A stretch of DNA of 64,000 nucleotides from Fusobacterium varium (GTDB lineage Bacteria; Fusobacteriota; Fusobacteriia; Fusobacteriales; Fusobacteriaceae), in contig JADYUE010000002.1 in NCBI GenBank assembly GCA_021531615.1, positions 1-64,000 of the forward strand. Reading direction: 5' to 3'. The notes under the pieces were generated by a model. The model did not search any database. It was not told where the DNA came from and saw only the letters and a program-made list of their open reading frames with translations. Positions 13,805 to 22,810 of the stretch are shown piece after piece (within the stretch, counting starts at the first letter, position 1; each line of letters begins with the position of its first letter). Position numbers and translations under genes: made by a program.

Positions 13805-14947
13805 TTGTTGCGCATAAGACAAGCGAGCGCCGATAGCCGAATCCACATTCGACGCGACATAAGCGCAATTCAAGAACGCGACCCCGGCATTCGAGGCATT
13901 ATTCCAATCCGCACCCGACAGCACGATATTTTCTTCGCCCGGGTCGTGCGACCAATAGTAATCGCAATAGTATGTGCTAGAGCCTCCACCTGTCGCTTTA
14001 GGCATAAAAGTCCACTCTAATCCGACCGGGTATTCCATATCGGTAATATATCCGTTAGTTACTTTTTGTGTCATATCTTTAGAATATAGAGCCATACTGC
14101 TTGCCACGTCCATTTTAGAGTGGTCGTTTGTATATCTCCAACCTGTATCAGTTAATAAGACACCGCTTATAAACTCCCATACATTCCCCCAAAGGTCTTC
14201 AATTCCTCTGTATCTCATTGAACATTTACCATTCCCATTGCCGTTATCAAGGTATCCACTCCTATCTCCTAGCGCATTTGACTGCCCGGTTAATCTTAAT
14301 TCCGTATTATTTGTCAAACCGTCTTCCCAAGTCATATCAACTATTCCACGACCGCAAGCCTCTTGGCTGTCTAGTGTTCCAAACTCTGTATAAAACAAAA
14401 GTTGTATAGCCCACTTTTCATATATTGATGATATACCATAATTGATGTTACGCCCTTGACGGCTAGCATCTTGAAACGATGCTTTTGTTTCGTTTACAGT
14501 AGGCAATACTCCCGCAACACTTCTTAATTGTGTCCCTTGCACATACCCTTTATACGCTCCCCATAAAAAGTATGGTCTTATCTGTCCATTAGGCTTTTTA
14601 AATGCCGGGTGTACCATAAACCCGGGTTTACCATTTGAGCCGTATAAATCCGGTATCGTGTCATCAATCTCGAATTTAGGCTTTCCGTTCGACTGTCTTG
14701 TCACTTTTATGAAAAAAGCTGGTATTTTTACCATAACGTCCCCGTCTGTCCCTGTCAAATTCGATGGTGTTCCGTCGGCTTTTCTGCTCCAATCCATTTT
14801 ATCTAATTTATATTTTAATGCTCCCGTCGTTGTGTCTACTACCCAACCACCTATATTGCTAAAAATAGGGTGACTGTCAAATACTGATGAGTAACTTTGT
14901 GATTTATGCGGTAAATTTGCTTTTGTATTTTGTCTGTAATCTGCCAT
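13802..14947 (-). CDS. DGR-diversified tail-tip/receptor-binding protein
   Basis: This 381-aa protein has a phage-side N-terminal half and a C-type-lectin/formylglycine-enzyme-like half recognised by RYRGIEDLWGNVWEFISG (about 244-261) and ending in SGADWNNASNAGV...GARLSY, the usual framework of DGR-variable lectin folds. The variable repeat encodes residues about 341-376, close to the C-terminus, with diversified codons at the binding face. It follows the baseplate and fibre genes and probably sits at the fibre tip to bind host surface ligands. Confidence 0.92.
   Translation of the reverse strand: MADYRQNTKANLPHKSQSYSSVFDSHPIFSNIGGWVVDTTTGALKYKLDKMDWSRKADGTPSNLTGTDGDVMVKIPAFFIKVTRQSNGKPKFEIDDTIPDLYGSNGKPGFMVHPAFKKPNGQIRPYFLWGAYKGYVQGTQLRSVAGVLPTVNETKASFQDASRQGRNINYGISSIYEKWAIQLLFYTEFGTLDSQEACGRGIVDMTWEDGLTNNTELRLTGQSNALGDRSGYLDNGNGNGKCSMRYRGIEDLWGNVWEFISGVLLTDTGWRYTNDHSKMDVASSMALYSKDMTQKVTNGYITDMEYPVGLEWTFMPKATGGGSSTYYCDYYWSHDPGEENIVLSGADWNNASNAGVAFLNCAYVASNVDSAIGARLSYAQQ
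13821..13926 (-). repeat. DGR variable repeat (VR)
   Basis: This is the diversified copy of the template within the target gene. Differences from the template on the coding strand are 10 A-to-G, 2 A-to-C and 3 A-to-T, with none at C, G or T. The central 20 or more bases around the TCGAATGCC segment are unchanged. Confidence 0.95.
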
Positions 14948-14961
14948 TTTCTTATCTCCTT

Positions 14962-15939
14962 TTAATAATGTATTTTTCTTAATGTCACATCTCTTTTTAC
15001 ATCGTGAGAGTGTAGAGGGTTGTCTATTTGTGTTTTTGCAAGCGCTGGCGATGATACGTCTTGTGATGCCGTCATCACTTTTGTAAGCGCCGGATTTTCA
15101 GCCGTTTGTATTGTAAAGCTTACCGTATAATTTTTAACCGGCATTTCAAACACGGTTGTTGAATTAGTACGTATTACCCTCGCGCTATCCTCAATAGCAA
15201 AACCGCAAATTTTATGGTCGCTATTATTTACTAAATCAAATAAACACTCCATATCTGCCACAAGTCTATAAAATTGTTTTAATTCGGTTTCGGCTTGTTC
15301 TTTGTTTAATTGTGGCGTTGCCATTTCCCCGTTATCTTGTGAAGACATCACTTTTGTAAGCGTCGGACTTGCAACTGTCTGTATTGTAAAACTTACTGTG
15401 TTTGTATTTTTATCAGGAATAGTCAAGCTTGTTACTATTGTATTTTCTTTGTAATAAATATCCCCGTTATAATATTCATTATTCGCATCATAGTACCCTT
15501 TGTAATTATTCCCTAATAAACTCTCCAAATCCTCGATAGTGAGTTTTTTTAATAGTTCCTCTATTTTAGTATCTATCTCGTTTTTACGGTAGTATAAAGG
15601 GTCGTGATTATGCTCGAAATTCTCTAGTTCTTCCACTTTGTGCGTATGTTTAGCAAGACTTATCCGTCCTTGCTCATCAACTTCTATACCTACCCCTATT
15701 AATACACGCCCTAGAGTTGTTTTTGATGCTTTTTTAGCAATTTCGTTTGCTAAATCTTGTGCGTTTCCTGTAAATTTTCCTTTTTCCAATTTTTCGTTGG
15801 TCAGTTTTTTTGCGTTAGCATCTAACAATAAAAAGTTAGTTATTAAATCATCTATATATACAACTCTATTTTCATCGGGTAAGATAAGGTTTAAAAACTC
15901 ACTCAATGAATAATTAAGTTCTTCTTCTCTAGTTTGCAT
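14962..15939 (-). CDS. Tail fibre/collar protein carrying HxH motif
   Basis: The start at 15939 (MQTREEEL) is chosen because GAGGGGG lies 4 nt upstream and the ATG shares a base with the preceding stop. A segment KHTHKVEELENFEHNHD followed by PLYYRKNEID is typical of phage fibre shafts. Two diverged repeats (TVSFTIQTVASPTLTKVMSS and TVSFTIQTAENPALTKVMTA) lie in the C-terminal half. It precedes the DGR target and probably carries it on the baseplate. Confidence 0.75.
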   Translation of the reverse strand: MQTREEELNYSLSEFLNLILPDENRVVYIDDLITNFLLLDANAKKLTNEKLEKGKFTGNAQDLANEIAKKASKTTLGRVLIGVGIEVDEQGRISLAKHTHKVEELENFEHNHDPLYYRKNEIDTKIEELLKKLTIEDLESLLGNNYKGYYDANNEYYNGDIYYKENTIVTSLTIPDKNTNTVSFTIQTVASPTLTKVMSSQDNGEMATPQLNKEQAETELKQFYRLVADMECLFDLVNNSDHKICGFAIEDSARVIRTNSTTVFEMPVKNYTVSFTIQTAENPALTKVMTASQDVSSPALAKTQIDNPLHSHDVKRDVTLRKIHY

Positions 15940-16490
15940 TATACCCCCTCTTTTTCTCTCAACTCTTTCCAAGTGTAAGCACCTATTTGCCCCCAAGTAC
16001 GTGGGGGCAACATTCCCCACGTTCTGTACATAAAACTAAAATTAATTGGTAAATGAGCGGGTTTCGCCTCGTCTATCATAAACTTTAGAGTGTCTAAATC
16101 ATCAGGTATTCCCACAAGAGAAACAAACTTTATTTCGATAGTTGCATCTACAAACAACACTTTTATTACTCCATTTCTCCAACTGTTAGCAATAGTTTGT
16201 AAAAGTTCAACATCACATTTCCCGGACATTTTCCAACGCGCCTCTATTTCTGTTCTTTTTCCCTCTAAAGTCTTCGAGATAGTTTTATAAGCTAATTCTT
16301 TCTCTAATTCTTTTATACGCTCATTTGACATTGTAGAAAAGAGATATTCTTGAGATAATAGTTTTAATTTATTTTCCAGCTCGTCAAGAGCGATGCCCCA
16401 ACTTTCAAAAAGAGCTAAAATATACGGGTCTTTTCTAAATATTTTGTGAATAATATTTATTAATTTTTCATTATTTTTGTTCATATACAT
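15939..16490 (-). CDS. Baseplate protein, XkdU/DUF2313-like
   Basis: This 183-aa protein has the DUF2313 pattern (LINIIHKIFRKDPYILALFESWGIALDELE at the start and a C-terminal TWG repeat-like segment TWGMLPPRTWGQIGAYTW). It connects the baseplate wedge to the fibres in PBSX-type tails. The start overlaps the baseplate J-like gene by 20 bp. Confidence 0.8.
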   Translation of the reverse strand: MYMNKNNEKLINIIHKIFRKDPYILALFESWGIALDELENKLKLLSQEYLFSTMSNERIKELEKELAYKTISKTLEGKRTEIEARWKMSGKCDVELLQTIANSWRNGVIKVLFVDATIEIKFVSLVGIPDDLDTLKFMIDEAKPAHLPINFSFMYRTWGMLPPRTWGQIGAYTWKELREKEGV

Positions 16491-17565
16491 TTACCTCTTT
16501 TAAAACTGCAACCTCTTCAACTCCTATTGTGACATTACTTGTCCCTTTATTGATGCTTAATTCTGTCCATTCTGCTACGCCGTCCGTATCTAGCAAGGCA
16601 CTTGCTATCAATGAATAGGATACATAATCTTTTTTAAAAGCTATCTCTTGTAAAAATCCTACAATATTTTTTTCAATCTCTTTTTTTACATTCTCAATAT
16701 CCTCGCCCGTTTCAAGTATTATCTTAACATCTACAACTATCTCTTTAGCCACTGCCGACTGTATTGTGCAATAAGCTCCGATGGGCGCCGTTCCATATCC
16801 CGCCCCCCAAAGCTCATCATCTTCGCCTTTAGGGTCTATATAATTTTGTACTTTTTCCACTAGCTCTGCACTGGCTGGTTGCTTATTACTATCAATTATG
16901 ATGACCTTTACGGTATTTCTACCATTCCAGAGTGGAAAAACTTTTGAGTTCCCCACGCCCACAACTTCCCTCGACCATTGCATATAGTGATATTTGTTTC
17001 CACTTGTTGCTGGTGTTCTAACTGCTATATAATAACGGTCTAATAGTGAGGCGTCATCTTCCGCCTCAAAGCCGTCGTATGTGGCTCGCTCATTAATGCA
17101 AGTCTTTATCCCTTGAATTGTTATGGGCATTAATACAACGCTTTTAGCTCCTACATTTCCAACCGTTCCCGCTTGCACTGCTTGAATTTTTATTTTCCCT
17201 ATATCTGTTATTTTTTTATCTTCTAAAGACATAAATTGTACAGCGTTCGGGGTTTCAAATAAATCTCCAACCTTTACAGCTCCGTTGCCTGTGAGGGTCA
17301 ATTCCCCTACTGCATACGTTGCCTGTTTTCTTACAATACCTTTTAACTGTTGCACTCTCTTTTCTAGCTCTTCCCCTGTTAAAGAGCTTATATCAAAGTA
17401 TTTCCACGCTTTTTCTATTTCGCTTTCGTAAGGTTGCATTACTATTGCGAGGGCATTTGATAAATCGTGCGTAAATGTTCCCGGTGTTTTTAAATATTCA
17501 GCGGGCATCTCATTCAATATATTTTTTAGTATTTCATCTTTAGTTTTACTTTTGTAATTAGACAT
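16471..17565 (-). CDS. Baseplate J-like protein (XkdT-like)
   Basis: This 364-aa protein has the baseplate J signature: an N-terminal helical part with TPGTFTHDLSNALAI, a GTVGNVGA segment (about 133-140) and ATSGNKYHYMQWSREVVGVG (about 186-205), followed by a C-terminal domain of repeated alpha/beta units. It forms the wedge of the contractile baseplate. Overlaps the next gene upstream by 8 bp. Confidence 0.9.
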   Translation of the reverse strand: MSNYKSKTKDEILKNILNEMPAEYLKTPGTFTHDLSNALAIVMQPYESEIEKAWKYFDISSLTGEELEKRVQQLKGIVRKQATYAVGELTLTGNGAVKVGDLFETPNAVQFMSLEDKKITDIGKIKIQAVQAGTVGNVGAKSVVLMPITIQGIKTCINERATYDGFEAEDDASLLDRYYIAVRTPATSGNKYHYMQWSREVVGVGNSKVFPLWNGRNTVKVIIIDSNKQPASAELVEKVQNYIDPKGEDDELWGAGYGTAPIGAYCTIQSAVAKEIVVDVKIILETGEDIENVKKEIEKNIVGFLQEIAFKKDYVSYSLIASALLDTDGVAEWTELSINKGTSNVTIGVEEVAVLKEVNVYEQK

Positions 17566-18004
17566 TATATATTACCTCGCTTTCGACCGTTTCTGCATCA
17601 ACTTTCAAGACAATAGTTATTATTAAGCTATTAAAATCTTTTTCTATTTTTATCTCTATTACCTCATCAATGTATTTATGCAACTTTATTTTTTCTATCA
17701 ATTCATCTTGTATTTGTGCGATGGTAAATCCCGAACTATAATATTCTCGCCCTCGCATTTCATACAAAAAACTTATACCGAACTCTGTATTTTCATATAC
17801 TTTATACTTTCCAAATTCTGTATTTATAAGCAAGTACAACCATTGCTGTATCTGCTGTTTTTTAGTCGCTATTTGCACTTTTCCGTCTTCTACTACTATT
17901 TTTTTTGATTTTACATCGAAAAATATATCTTTATACCCGTTTTTTTGCTCATCTACTACGGTTTTTTGTATTTCTTCTGTCATTCTTACCGGAAAGATGC
18001 CCAT
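17558..18004 (-). CDS. Baseplate wedge protein, XkdS/DUF2634 (gp25-like)
   Basis: This 148-aa protein has the DUF2634 pattern (FFDVKSKKIVVEDGKVQIATKK...QQWLYLLINTEFGKY). It is the T4 gp25-like wedge component in PBSX-type tails. It sits between the XkdR-like and baseplate J-like genes in canonical order. Confidence 0.85.
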   Translation of the reverse strand: MGIFPVRMTEEIQKTVVDEQKNGYKDIFFDVKSKKIVVEDGKVQIATKKQQIQQWLYLLINTEFGKYKVYENTEFGISFLYEMRGREYYSSGFTIAQIQDELIEKIKLHKYIDEVIEIKIEKDFNSLIITIVLKVDAETVESEVIYNV

Positions 18005-18014
18005 ATTTCCCCCT

Positions 18015-18452
18015 TTATTTCTTTATTTTCCGTACCTTGAAATCTACTATCCACATTTGCCCGTTTTCAGTAGGGGTTACTCTTACCAAGTCCCCCTTTT
18101 TTAGCGTATCGGTATTAATAAAAGTCCCTGTTGCTTTATAATTCCCCTTCCCAGCCAATTCGTTGATTGGGTGTGCCGGGTGGTCGCCCACCGGCTCTGA
18201 TGATGTTGTATTTTGAAAATTATACTCTGTCATTTCTCCGGTCAACTCATATGTTCTTGTATGATCATCAAATAATCTATCATTCATATACAACATACGA
18301 GGATATAAGATATATTTACCGTCCATTATGCTTATAGTTAGCTCGGGCGGTGGTTTTATGACTACACCCACGCAAACTTGAAATTCTTTTCTAGGTATTG
18401 CCCCTTTAAAAAATTTTGCTACAAAATCAGCATTACTCTGCATACTCTTCAA
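18015..18452 (-). CDS. DUF2577/XkdR-like tail protein
   Basis: This 145-aa protein has the DUF2577 layout with a KGDLVRVTPTENGQMWIV beta-segment at the C-terminus, an oligonucleotide-binding-like fold seen at the tail hub tip. It overlaps the hub gene by 20 bp. Confidence 0.78.
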   Translation of the reverse strand: MKSMQSNADFVAKFFKGAIPRKEFQVCVGVVIKPPPELTISIMDGKYILYPRMLYMNDRLFDDHTRTYELTGEMTEYNFQNTTSSEPVGDHPAHPINELAGKGNYKATGTFINTDTLKKGDLVRVTPTENGQMWIVDFKVRKIKK

Positions 18453-19389
18453 CCTCTACACTTGTTAAATGTTCGCCACTTCTCCACGTGTGTATACACG
18501 ATTTTATTAAGTAGTTTCCCACTAAATAAAACTCTGCATTATTTAGTTTTAGCACTCTACCGGCTTTTAAAGCTATATTTCCAAAACCTTGCAAAGATGC
18601 TGTTTTAAAGATTTTATTTAATTCTTTCAACTTAGTCTTTGCAATGTTTCTCACTTTTGCCTCGTCTTCGTCGGGGTCTACTGATATAACCTCTTGTAAA
18701 CTTCCATATTTTTTGATGTTATTATCATCTTGTGCTGTTGCTAATATTTCCGCCTCGTCTTGTTCATTAGAAATGACAATAATTTTATTTTTCATCTCTA
18801 AAATACTCTCTGTTACGCTCTCATCTGCTGTTTTTTTAGATGTAAACTCTACTTCAATAACTTTAAAAGGCGAGATATTAAAGACATCATTTTCATACTC
18901 TAACACATATTTAATGCCCGTTTCGTTATTTACTTGTTTTAGTATATCCGCTATTATCTCCGCGACGGTATTGCTATTGTACATCTTCGATATTGATGTA
19001 CTCATATTGCTAATTGTCCCGATAGGCGCTCCAGCCTCTTTCAATACTTGTCTTATTGCATCAGACGCTGAAATCTCCTCAAATTGCTTTAATATCTTAT
19101 TTTTATTCAGATAAAAACAAAAATCTAAGCATTTGACACTTTTTGAGAACTTTGAAAAGGTCTGTTCTAGTATTACGCCTTTAAAAATAGTTTTCCCCTC
19201 GACTTCTAATATAACCACATCGCCTATTTTTATATTTTCGCAACTTGCGAAATCTACATCATTATAATTTCTAGCAATATCAAACGTAAGGCTTGCCCCT
19301 ACTGTTTCCGTTGCCGTGTTTAACTTGACATTATTTGTCAAGTCGGTCATATCAATCGTTGCATCTTCTGCTGAAATCAATAACTTCAT
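18433..19389 (-). CDS. Baseplate hub protein, XkdQ-like
   Basis: This 318-aa protein matches the hub protein class of PBSX (T4 gp27 analogue). It begins with a beta domain (NVKLNTATETVGASLTFDIA), a KIGDVVILEVEGKTIFKGVI segment and a central helical region. It forms the trimeric hub through which the tail tube passes. The dispersed palindrome copy at 19236-19252 lies in its coding sequence. Confidence 0.82.
   Translation of the reverse strand: MKLLISAEDATIDMTDLTNNVKLNTATETVGASLTFDIARNYNDVDFASCENIKIGDVVILEVEGKTIFKGVILEQTFSKFSKSVKCLDFCFYLNKNKILKQFEEISASDAIRQVLKEAGAPIGTISNMSTSISKMYNSNTVAEIIADILKQVNNETGIKYVLEYENDVFNISPFKVIEVEFTSKKTADESVTESILEMKNKIIVISNEQDEAEILATAQDDNNIKKYGSLQEVISVDPDEDEAKVRNIAKTKLKELNKIFKTASLQGFGNIALKAGRVLKLNNAEFYLVGNYLIKSCIHTWRSGEHLTSVEVEEYAE
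19236..19252. promoter_or_regulatory. Perfect 17-bp copy of the dispersed palindrome
   Basis: TTTCGCAA-C-TTGCGAAA is fully symmetric around a single base, within the hub gene (encoding ASCENI). It shares both arms with 2851-2870. Confidence 0.55.
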
Positions 19390-19784
19390 TTACTCTCACA
19401 CTCCGTCAATGTCAAATTGAACTCTACATCTTTATTTGTTTTCTCATAATAATCAAAGTCTTTGATATATACTCTTTTTGTGATAGTTTGATTAATACTA
19501 ACTATTGTTAATATCAACTTTGATTTTCTATGAGTTTCAAAATACTTTAAGCATTTAGGGGCTAGTGTAATGTTAAATGGTAGCCACCTGTACAAACGGC
19601 TTGGAAAAAAAGAGCTTATCTTTACTTCAAACAGTCCCTTTTCTCCTATCAAAGTAATTTTTTTACCCTGTGAGTTTGTAAACTCTTCACTATGCAAAGG
19701 CGAGGTATACGCAACTTTTTCTCTATCTATGTAAGGAAATCTAAAAATATTTTTCCTGTCCAGCGTTGACAAATATATCTCCAC
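19386..19784 (-). CDS. Tail protein in the XkdP position, 132 aa
   Basis: This protein lies between tape measure and hub genes, where PBSX has XkdP. No LysM motif is present, so it corresponds to the non-LysM part (beta-rich; LYRWLPFNITLAPKCLKYFE). Overlaps the hub gene by 4 bp. Confidence 0.65.
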   Translation of the reverse strand: MEIYLSTLDRKNIFRFPYIDREKVAYTSPLHSEEFTNSQGKKITLIGEKGLFEVKISSFFPSRLYRWLPFNITLAPKCLKYFETHRKSKLILTIVSINQTITKRVYIKDFDYYEKTNKDVEFNLTLTECESK

Positions 19785-19796
19785 TTGTCCCCCTTT

Positions 19797-22112
19797 CTAT
19801 GTTACATTTTGCATATTATATTTAATTATATTCTTAAAAACTCCCGCGACTTTCTCCTCGAAATCATTATATCCGTAAACGTCGCCGTTTACGTTTATTG
19901 TGATTTGAGGCTCTATATTTTTTACTATTGTTTGAGATTTAACATCTGTAACATTATTGTTTTTTTCAACCTTTGCAACATCATTTTTTAGCATTTCAGC
20001 CTTATTTATGTTATCAAAAGGGCTTTTTTTGTTATCAAAGTCATCTATTTTGTTATTAAACACGGATTTTTCAACATCATCATTTGATAATAACTCTTGT
20101 TCTGTAACCTCATTTATTTTGACGTTTTTTTCTTCATCTGCCGAAAAAAAGCCTTTTATCCACTTCCAAGCTTTCCCCGCCCCGTCTATTATGAGTTTAA
20201 ATCCTTTTATAATTGCTAAAATCGGGGCAAGCGGTAACAACAATAACTTTGCCCACTCTGGCATATACTCTCCAAACTCTTTGAACTTATCCCAACATAT
20301 TTTTACTACACCAACTATAAGTTTGAAACACTTATATAAAATATATCCTACCACTACGACTGCAAGTATAATTCCTGCTATCGTTAGAAAAGCGGGATTT
20401 AATAACAATACATTTAAAGTTGCGAAAACAATTTTTACTGCACTTATAACGCTTGATAAAAAAATCATTGCCTTAGCAACCATATATACAACCCCTACAA
20501 CCTTTAATACAGATGCTATCGTTTCTTTATTATCTTTCAGATAGTTATACACCGCTATAACTGTTTCTATGATTTTATTAAAAGTTTCAGTAAACTTTTG
20601 CGCTATCTCATCAAGCGTTCCGTCATTTTGCCACTCGATGAGTTTGTCTGCTACCATTTGCAACTTTTGACGCAACATATCAAGCATTGAGCCTGTTTTT
20701 ATAAGTCCGTCTTCCATTCCAAATATTTTAGCAAGTGCCATTCCTGTTGCCCCTGTGATAGTACTCCATACCCCTTTAACCGTCTTCGAGAGCTTATCAG
20801 AGCCACCCTCAAACTTTTCTCTCATTATAGTTTCGATGACAACTTGCATATCTGCATCTTTACCTTTTCTAAGTTCTCCGGATTTTTTAAAGACTTTGTT
20901 TTTTCCAAACATTTGATTTGCCTTAGCCATTATCATTTCTTTATTTATTCCAAACTCTTTTATCCCCTCGAACTCCTGTTTTGACAACATATCTATCAAA
21001 GCATCTGTTGCCTGCTCCATTTCTTTATTAGTTGCTCCTGCCATATCAGCAACCATTTTGAGCCACTTTTCACTATCCACGCCCAAAGCCTCCATTTTTG
21101 CTGTCGACTGTATAGCCTCTTCGGGCGTGAACGGTGTTGCGATTGATAGCTCTTGCGCCTTTCTTATCAGCTTTGTTGTTTTCTCCGTGTCTTTTGTAGC
21201 TGTTTCAAGTTGCGTTCTATACGCCTCAAGGTTAAACGCTGTTTCAAGTCCTGTTTTTAGTGCAAAGCCCCCCGTTGCTGTAACTGCTACGGCTGTAAGT
21301 TGCCCCATTTTTTTGACAACATCATCAATAGAGCTTATAGCACTATCACGCCAGCCTTTTACTGTCTTTTTTGCGTCATCAAATTTCTTTTTATTTTTTG
21401 CCACTTCCGAGCTTAGCTGGCTTATTTTTTGTCTAGCCTCTTTCGCCTTTTCTCCTGCCTCTTTTTCAGATTGAGTATATCTCGTTATATTTCTTTGTGC
21501 TAATTTAACCGCTGTGCTATTATTTAAAAGTGTTTCTTTTAAGCTTTCTAGCGCTTTACTTTGAGTTTTTATAGTTGTTGTATTCGTTCTTTCCTCTTCT
21601 TTTAAAGCTTGTATTGACTTCTTAGCGTTGTCATAAGCACTTTTACTGCTGTTATACTCCCTTTCAAGTGATTGTAAAATCCTTTCCTGTTCTTTTACCT
21701 CTTGCGAGTTATCGTCATACTGTCTTTTAAGTTCAACAAGAGTATTTTTAGCGTTATCATATGCCCTTTTATTTTCATTGTACGAACTTTGTAACCCGCT
21801 TAATTCGCTTTCGTGCCTATTTATAGAGACTTTTATCTCCTCATTTTTAGCTTTTAACCTATCTAGTGATTTTACATTATCTTGATAAGCTTGAGAGCTG
21901 TTGAGGACTTCTTTTTTTACCTCTTCCATTTTGTTTTTAGCCTGTTCAAGCATTTGAGAGGCTTTTGTTTGGGCGTCTTCATATCTTTCAAGCTCTTTCT
22001 TTGTATTCTCATACTCTCGTTTTAACTTTCTTACCGACATCAAAGGGGCTTGTAATTTTTGTGTCATTTCATCCTTTAGATTAAGTATAGTATTTATTAC
22101 TCTTGACGACAT
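19797..22112 (-). CDS. Tail tape measure protein
   Basis: This 771-aa protein sets tail length and may help DNA entry. Residues 1-245 are a long coiled coil, a middle region (about 270-440) has TPFTPEEAIQSTAKMEALGV, typical of tape measures, and hydrophobic segments lie at about 525-635 (ILAVVVVGYILYKC and others). It directly follows the frameshifted chaperone, the universal order in tailed phages. It is short for the family, implying a short contractile tail. Confidence 0.93.
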   Translation of the reverse strand: MSSRVINTILNLKDEMTQKLQAPLMSVRKLKREYENTKKELERYEDAQTKASQMLEQAKNKMEEVKKEVLNSSQAYQDNVKSLDRLKAKNEEIKVSINRHESELSGLQSSYNENKRAYDNAKNTLVELKRQYDDNSQEVKEQERILQSLEREYNSSKSAYDNAKKSIQALKEEERTNTTTIKTQSKALESLKETLLNNSTAVKLAQRNITRYTQSEKEAGEKAKEARQKISQLSSEVAKNKKKFDDAKKTVKGWRDSAISSIDDVVKKMGQLTAVAVTATGGFALKTGLETAFNLEAYRTQLETATKDTEKTTKLIRKAQELSIATPFTPEEAIQSTAKMEALGVDSEKWLKMVADMAGATNKEMEQATDALIDMLSKQEFEGIKEFGINKEMIMAKANQMFGKNKVFKKSGELRKGKDADMQVVIETIMREKFEGGSDKLSKTVKGVWSTITGATGMALAKIFGMEDGLIKTGSMLDMLRQKLQMVADKLIEWQNDGTLDEIAQKFTETFNKIIETVIAVYNYLKDNKETIASVLKVVGVVYMVAKAMIFLSSVISAVKIVFATLNVLLLNPAFLTIAGIILAVVVVGYILYKCFKLIVGVVKICWDKFKEFGEYMPEWAKLLLLPLAPILAIIKGFKLIIDGAGKAWKWIKGFFSADEEKNVKINEVTEQELLSNDDVEKSVFNNKIDDFDNKKSPFDNINKAEMLKNDVAKVEKNNNVTDVKSQTIVKNIEPQITINVNGDVYGYNDFEEKVAGVFKNIIKYNMQNVT

Positions 22113-22113
22113 A

Positions 22114-22769
22114 TTATCCCCCCATTATTCTAGCAAGCACTTTCAACTTTTCAGTATCGTACTCAACTTGCTCTTTTTTATGATTATTCATACTATGAAT
22201 AAAAAATATTTTTTCCACTTCATTGAGATTTAACAAATAATCTAATTTAAAACCTTTTTCGAGATAGTAACACACCCAATATAGCTCGCCCGGGTCTGTG
22301 CTATCTCCAATTAGTTTTTTATATCCTCTTTTATCTCCTTTACTTCCTTTTTACCCTCAAACTTGTTAAAAATGTCAACCGCTATTGTTATGACATCACT
22401 TACATTAAATAGCTCAAGCGGTATATCTTCCGGATATATTTTTTTGAACATATCCCTTATTTCTTTTGTTCTCATCATAGAACACGTATTATAAATAAAG
22501 GCACTTGAGGCTTTTGCAAACTTCAACATATCAATATCTGATGTACTTGTTTTTTGTGCTTGCTCCTCTTGCTCCTCATCTATACTTATCTCTTTTTTAT
22601 AACCTGTTGTTAGCTCACTTTGAAATTTTAATAATACACTTGTATTAGGTCTTTGAAATTCAACTTCTCCAAATCCCGCTATATTCATTGTAGTTATTTT
22701 TACTTTTTTCTCTTCATTTTCCCTTGCTTTTTGTATAAACTGCTCTAAGGTCATTGACATTTTTCTCAC
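22114..22769 (-). CDS. Tail assembly chaperone, frameshift fusion (gpGT-like)
   Basis: A -1 frameshift at the heptamer A AAA AAC (22320 to 22314), placed just before the stop of the short form, adds about 66 residues (LIGDSTDPGELYWVCYYLEK... to ...VLARIMGG) and ends 2 bp before the tape measure start. The extension has no start codon or ribosome-binding site of its own. This is the lambda G/GT arrangement in which the fusion binds the tape measure. Confidence 0.88.
22311..22769 (-). CDS. Tail assembly chaperone, unshifted form (XkdN/gpG-like)
   Basis: This 152-aa protein starts MRKMSMTLEQF. An ATG a few codons in (MSMTLEQ) has the better-placed GGAG. It has an N-terminal beta domain and C-terminal helices (SVLLKFQSEL...KKIYPEDIPLELFNVS). 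It lies between tail tube and tape measure, and is the normal product when no frameshift occurs. Confidence 0.85.
   Translation of the reverse strand: MRKMSMTLEQFIQKARENEEKKVKITTMNIAGFGEVEFQRPNTSVLLKFQSELTTGYKKEISIDEEQEEQAQKTSTSDIDMLKFAKASSAFIYNTCSMMRTKEIRDMFKKIYPEDIPLELFNVSDVITIAVDIFNKFEGKKEVKEIKEDIKN
22314..22320 (-). promoter_or_regulatory. Programmed -1 ribosomal slippery site
   Basis: Zero-frame codons ATA AAA AAC TAA contain A AAA AAC with correct phasing, a canonical heptamer. The stop follows immediately. Confidence 0.88.
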
Positions 22770-22784
22770 TCCTTTTTTGATTGA

Positions 22785-22808
22785 GAAAAGGGAATAAATC
22801 CCCTTTTC
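22785..22808 (-). terminator. Partial terminator after the tail tube gene
   Basis: GAAAAGGG and CCCTTTTC arms around an 8-nt loop in the short gap before the chaperone gene. The absence of a long T-run suggests attenuation, which would raise tube protein over the downstream products. Confidence 0.45.
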
Positions 22809-22810
22809 TA

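Noticed and set aside
13805-14393. Plus-strand open frames opposite the DGR target gene
   Set aside because: They are mirror frames of the lectin-like gene without ribosome-binding sites; the adenine signature fits the minus strand only.
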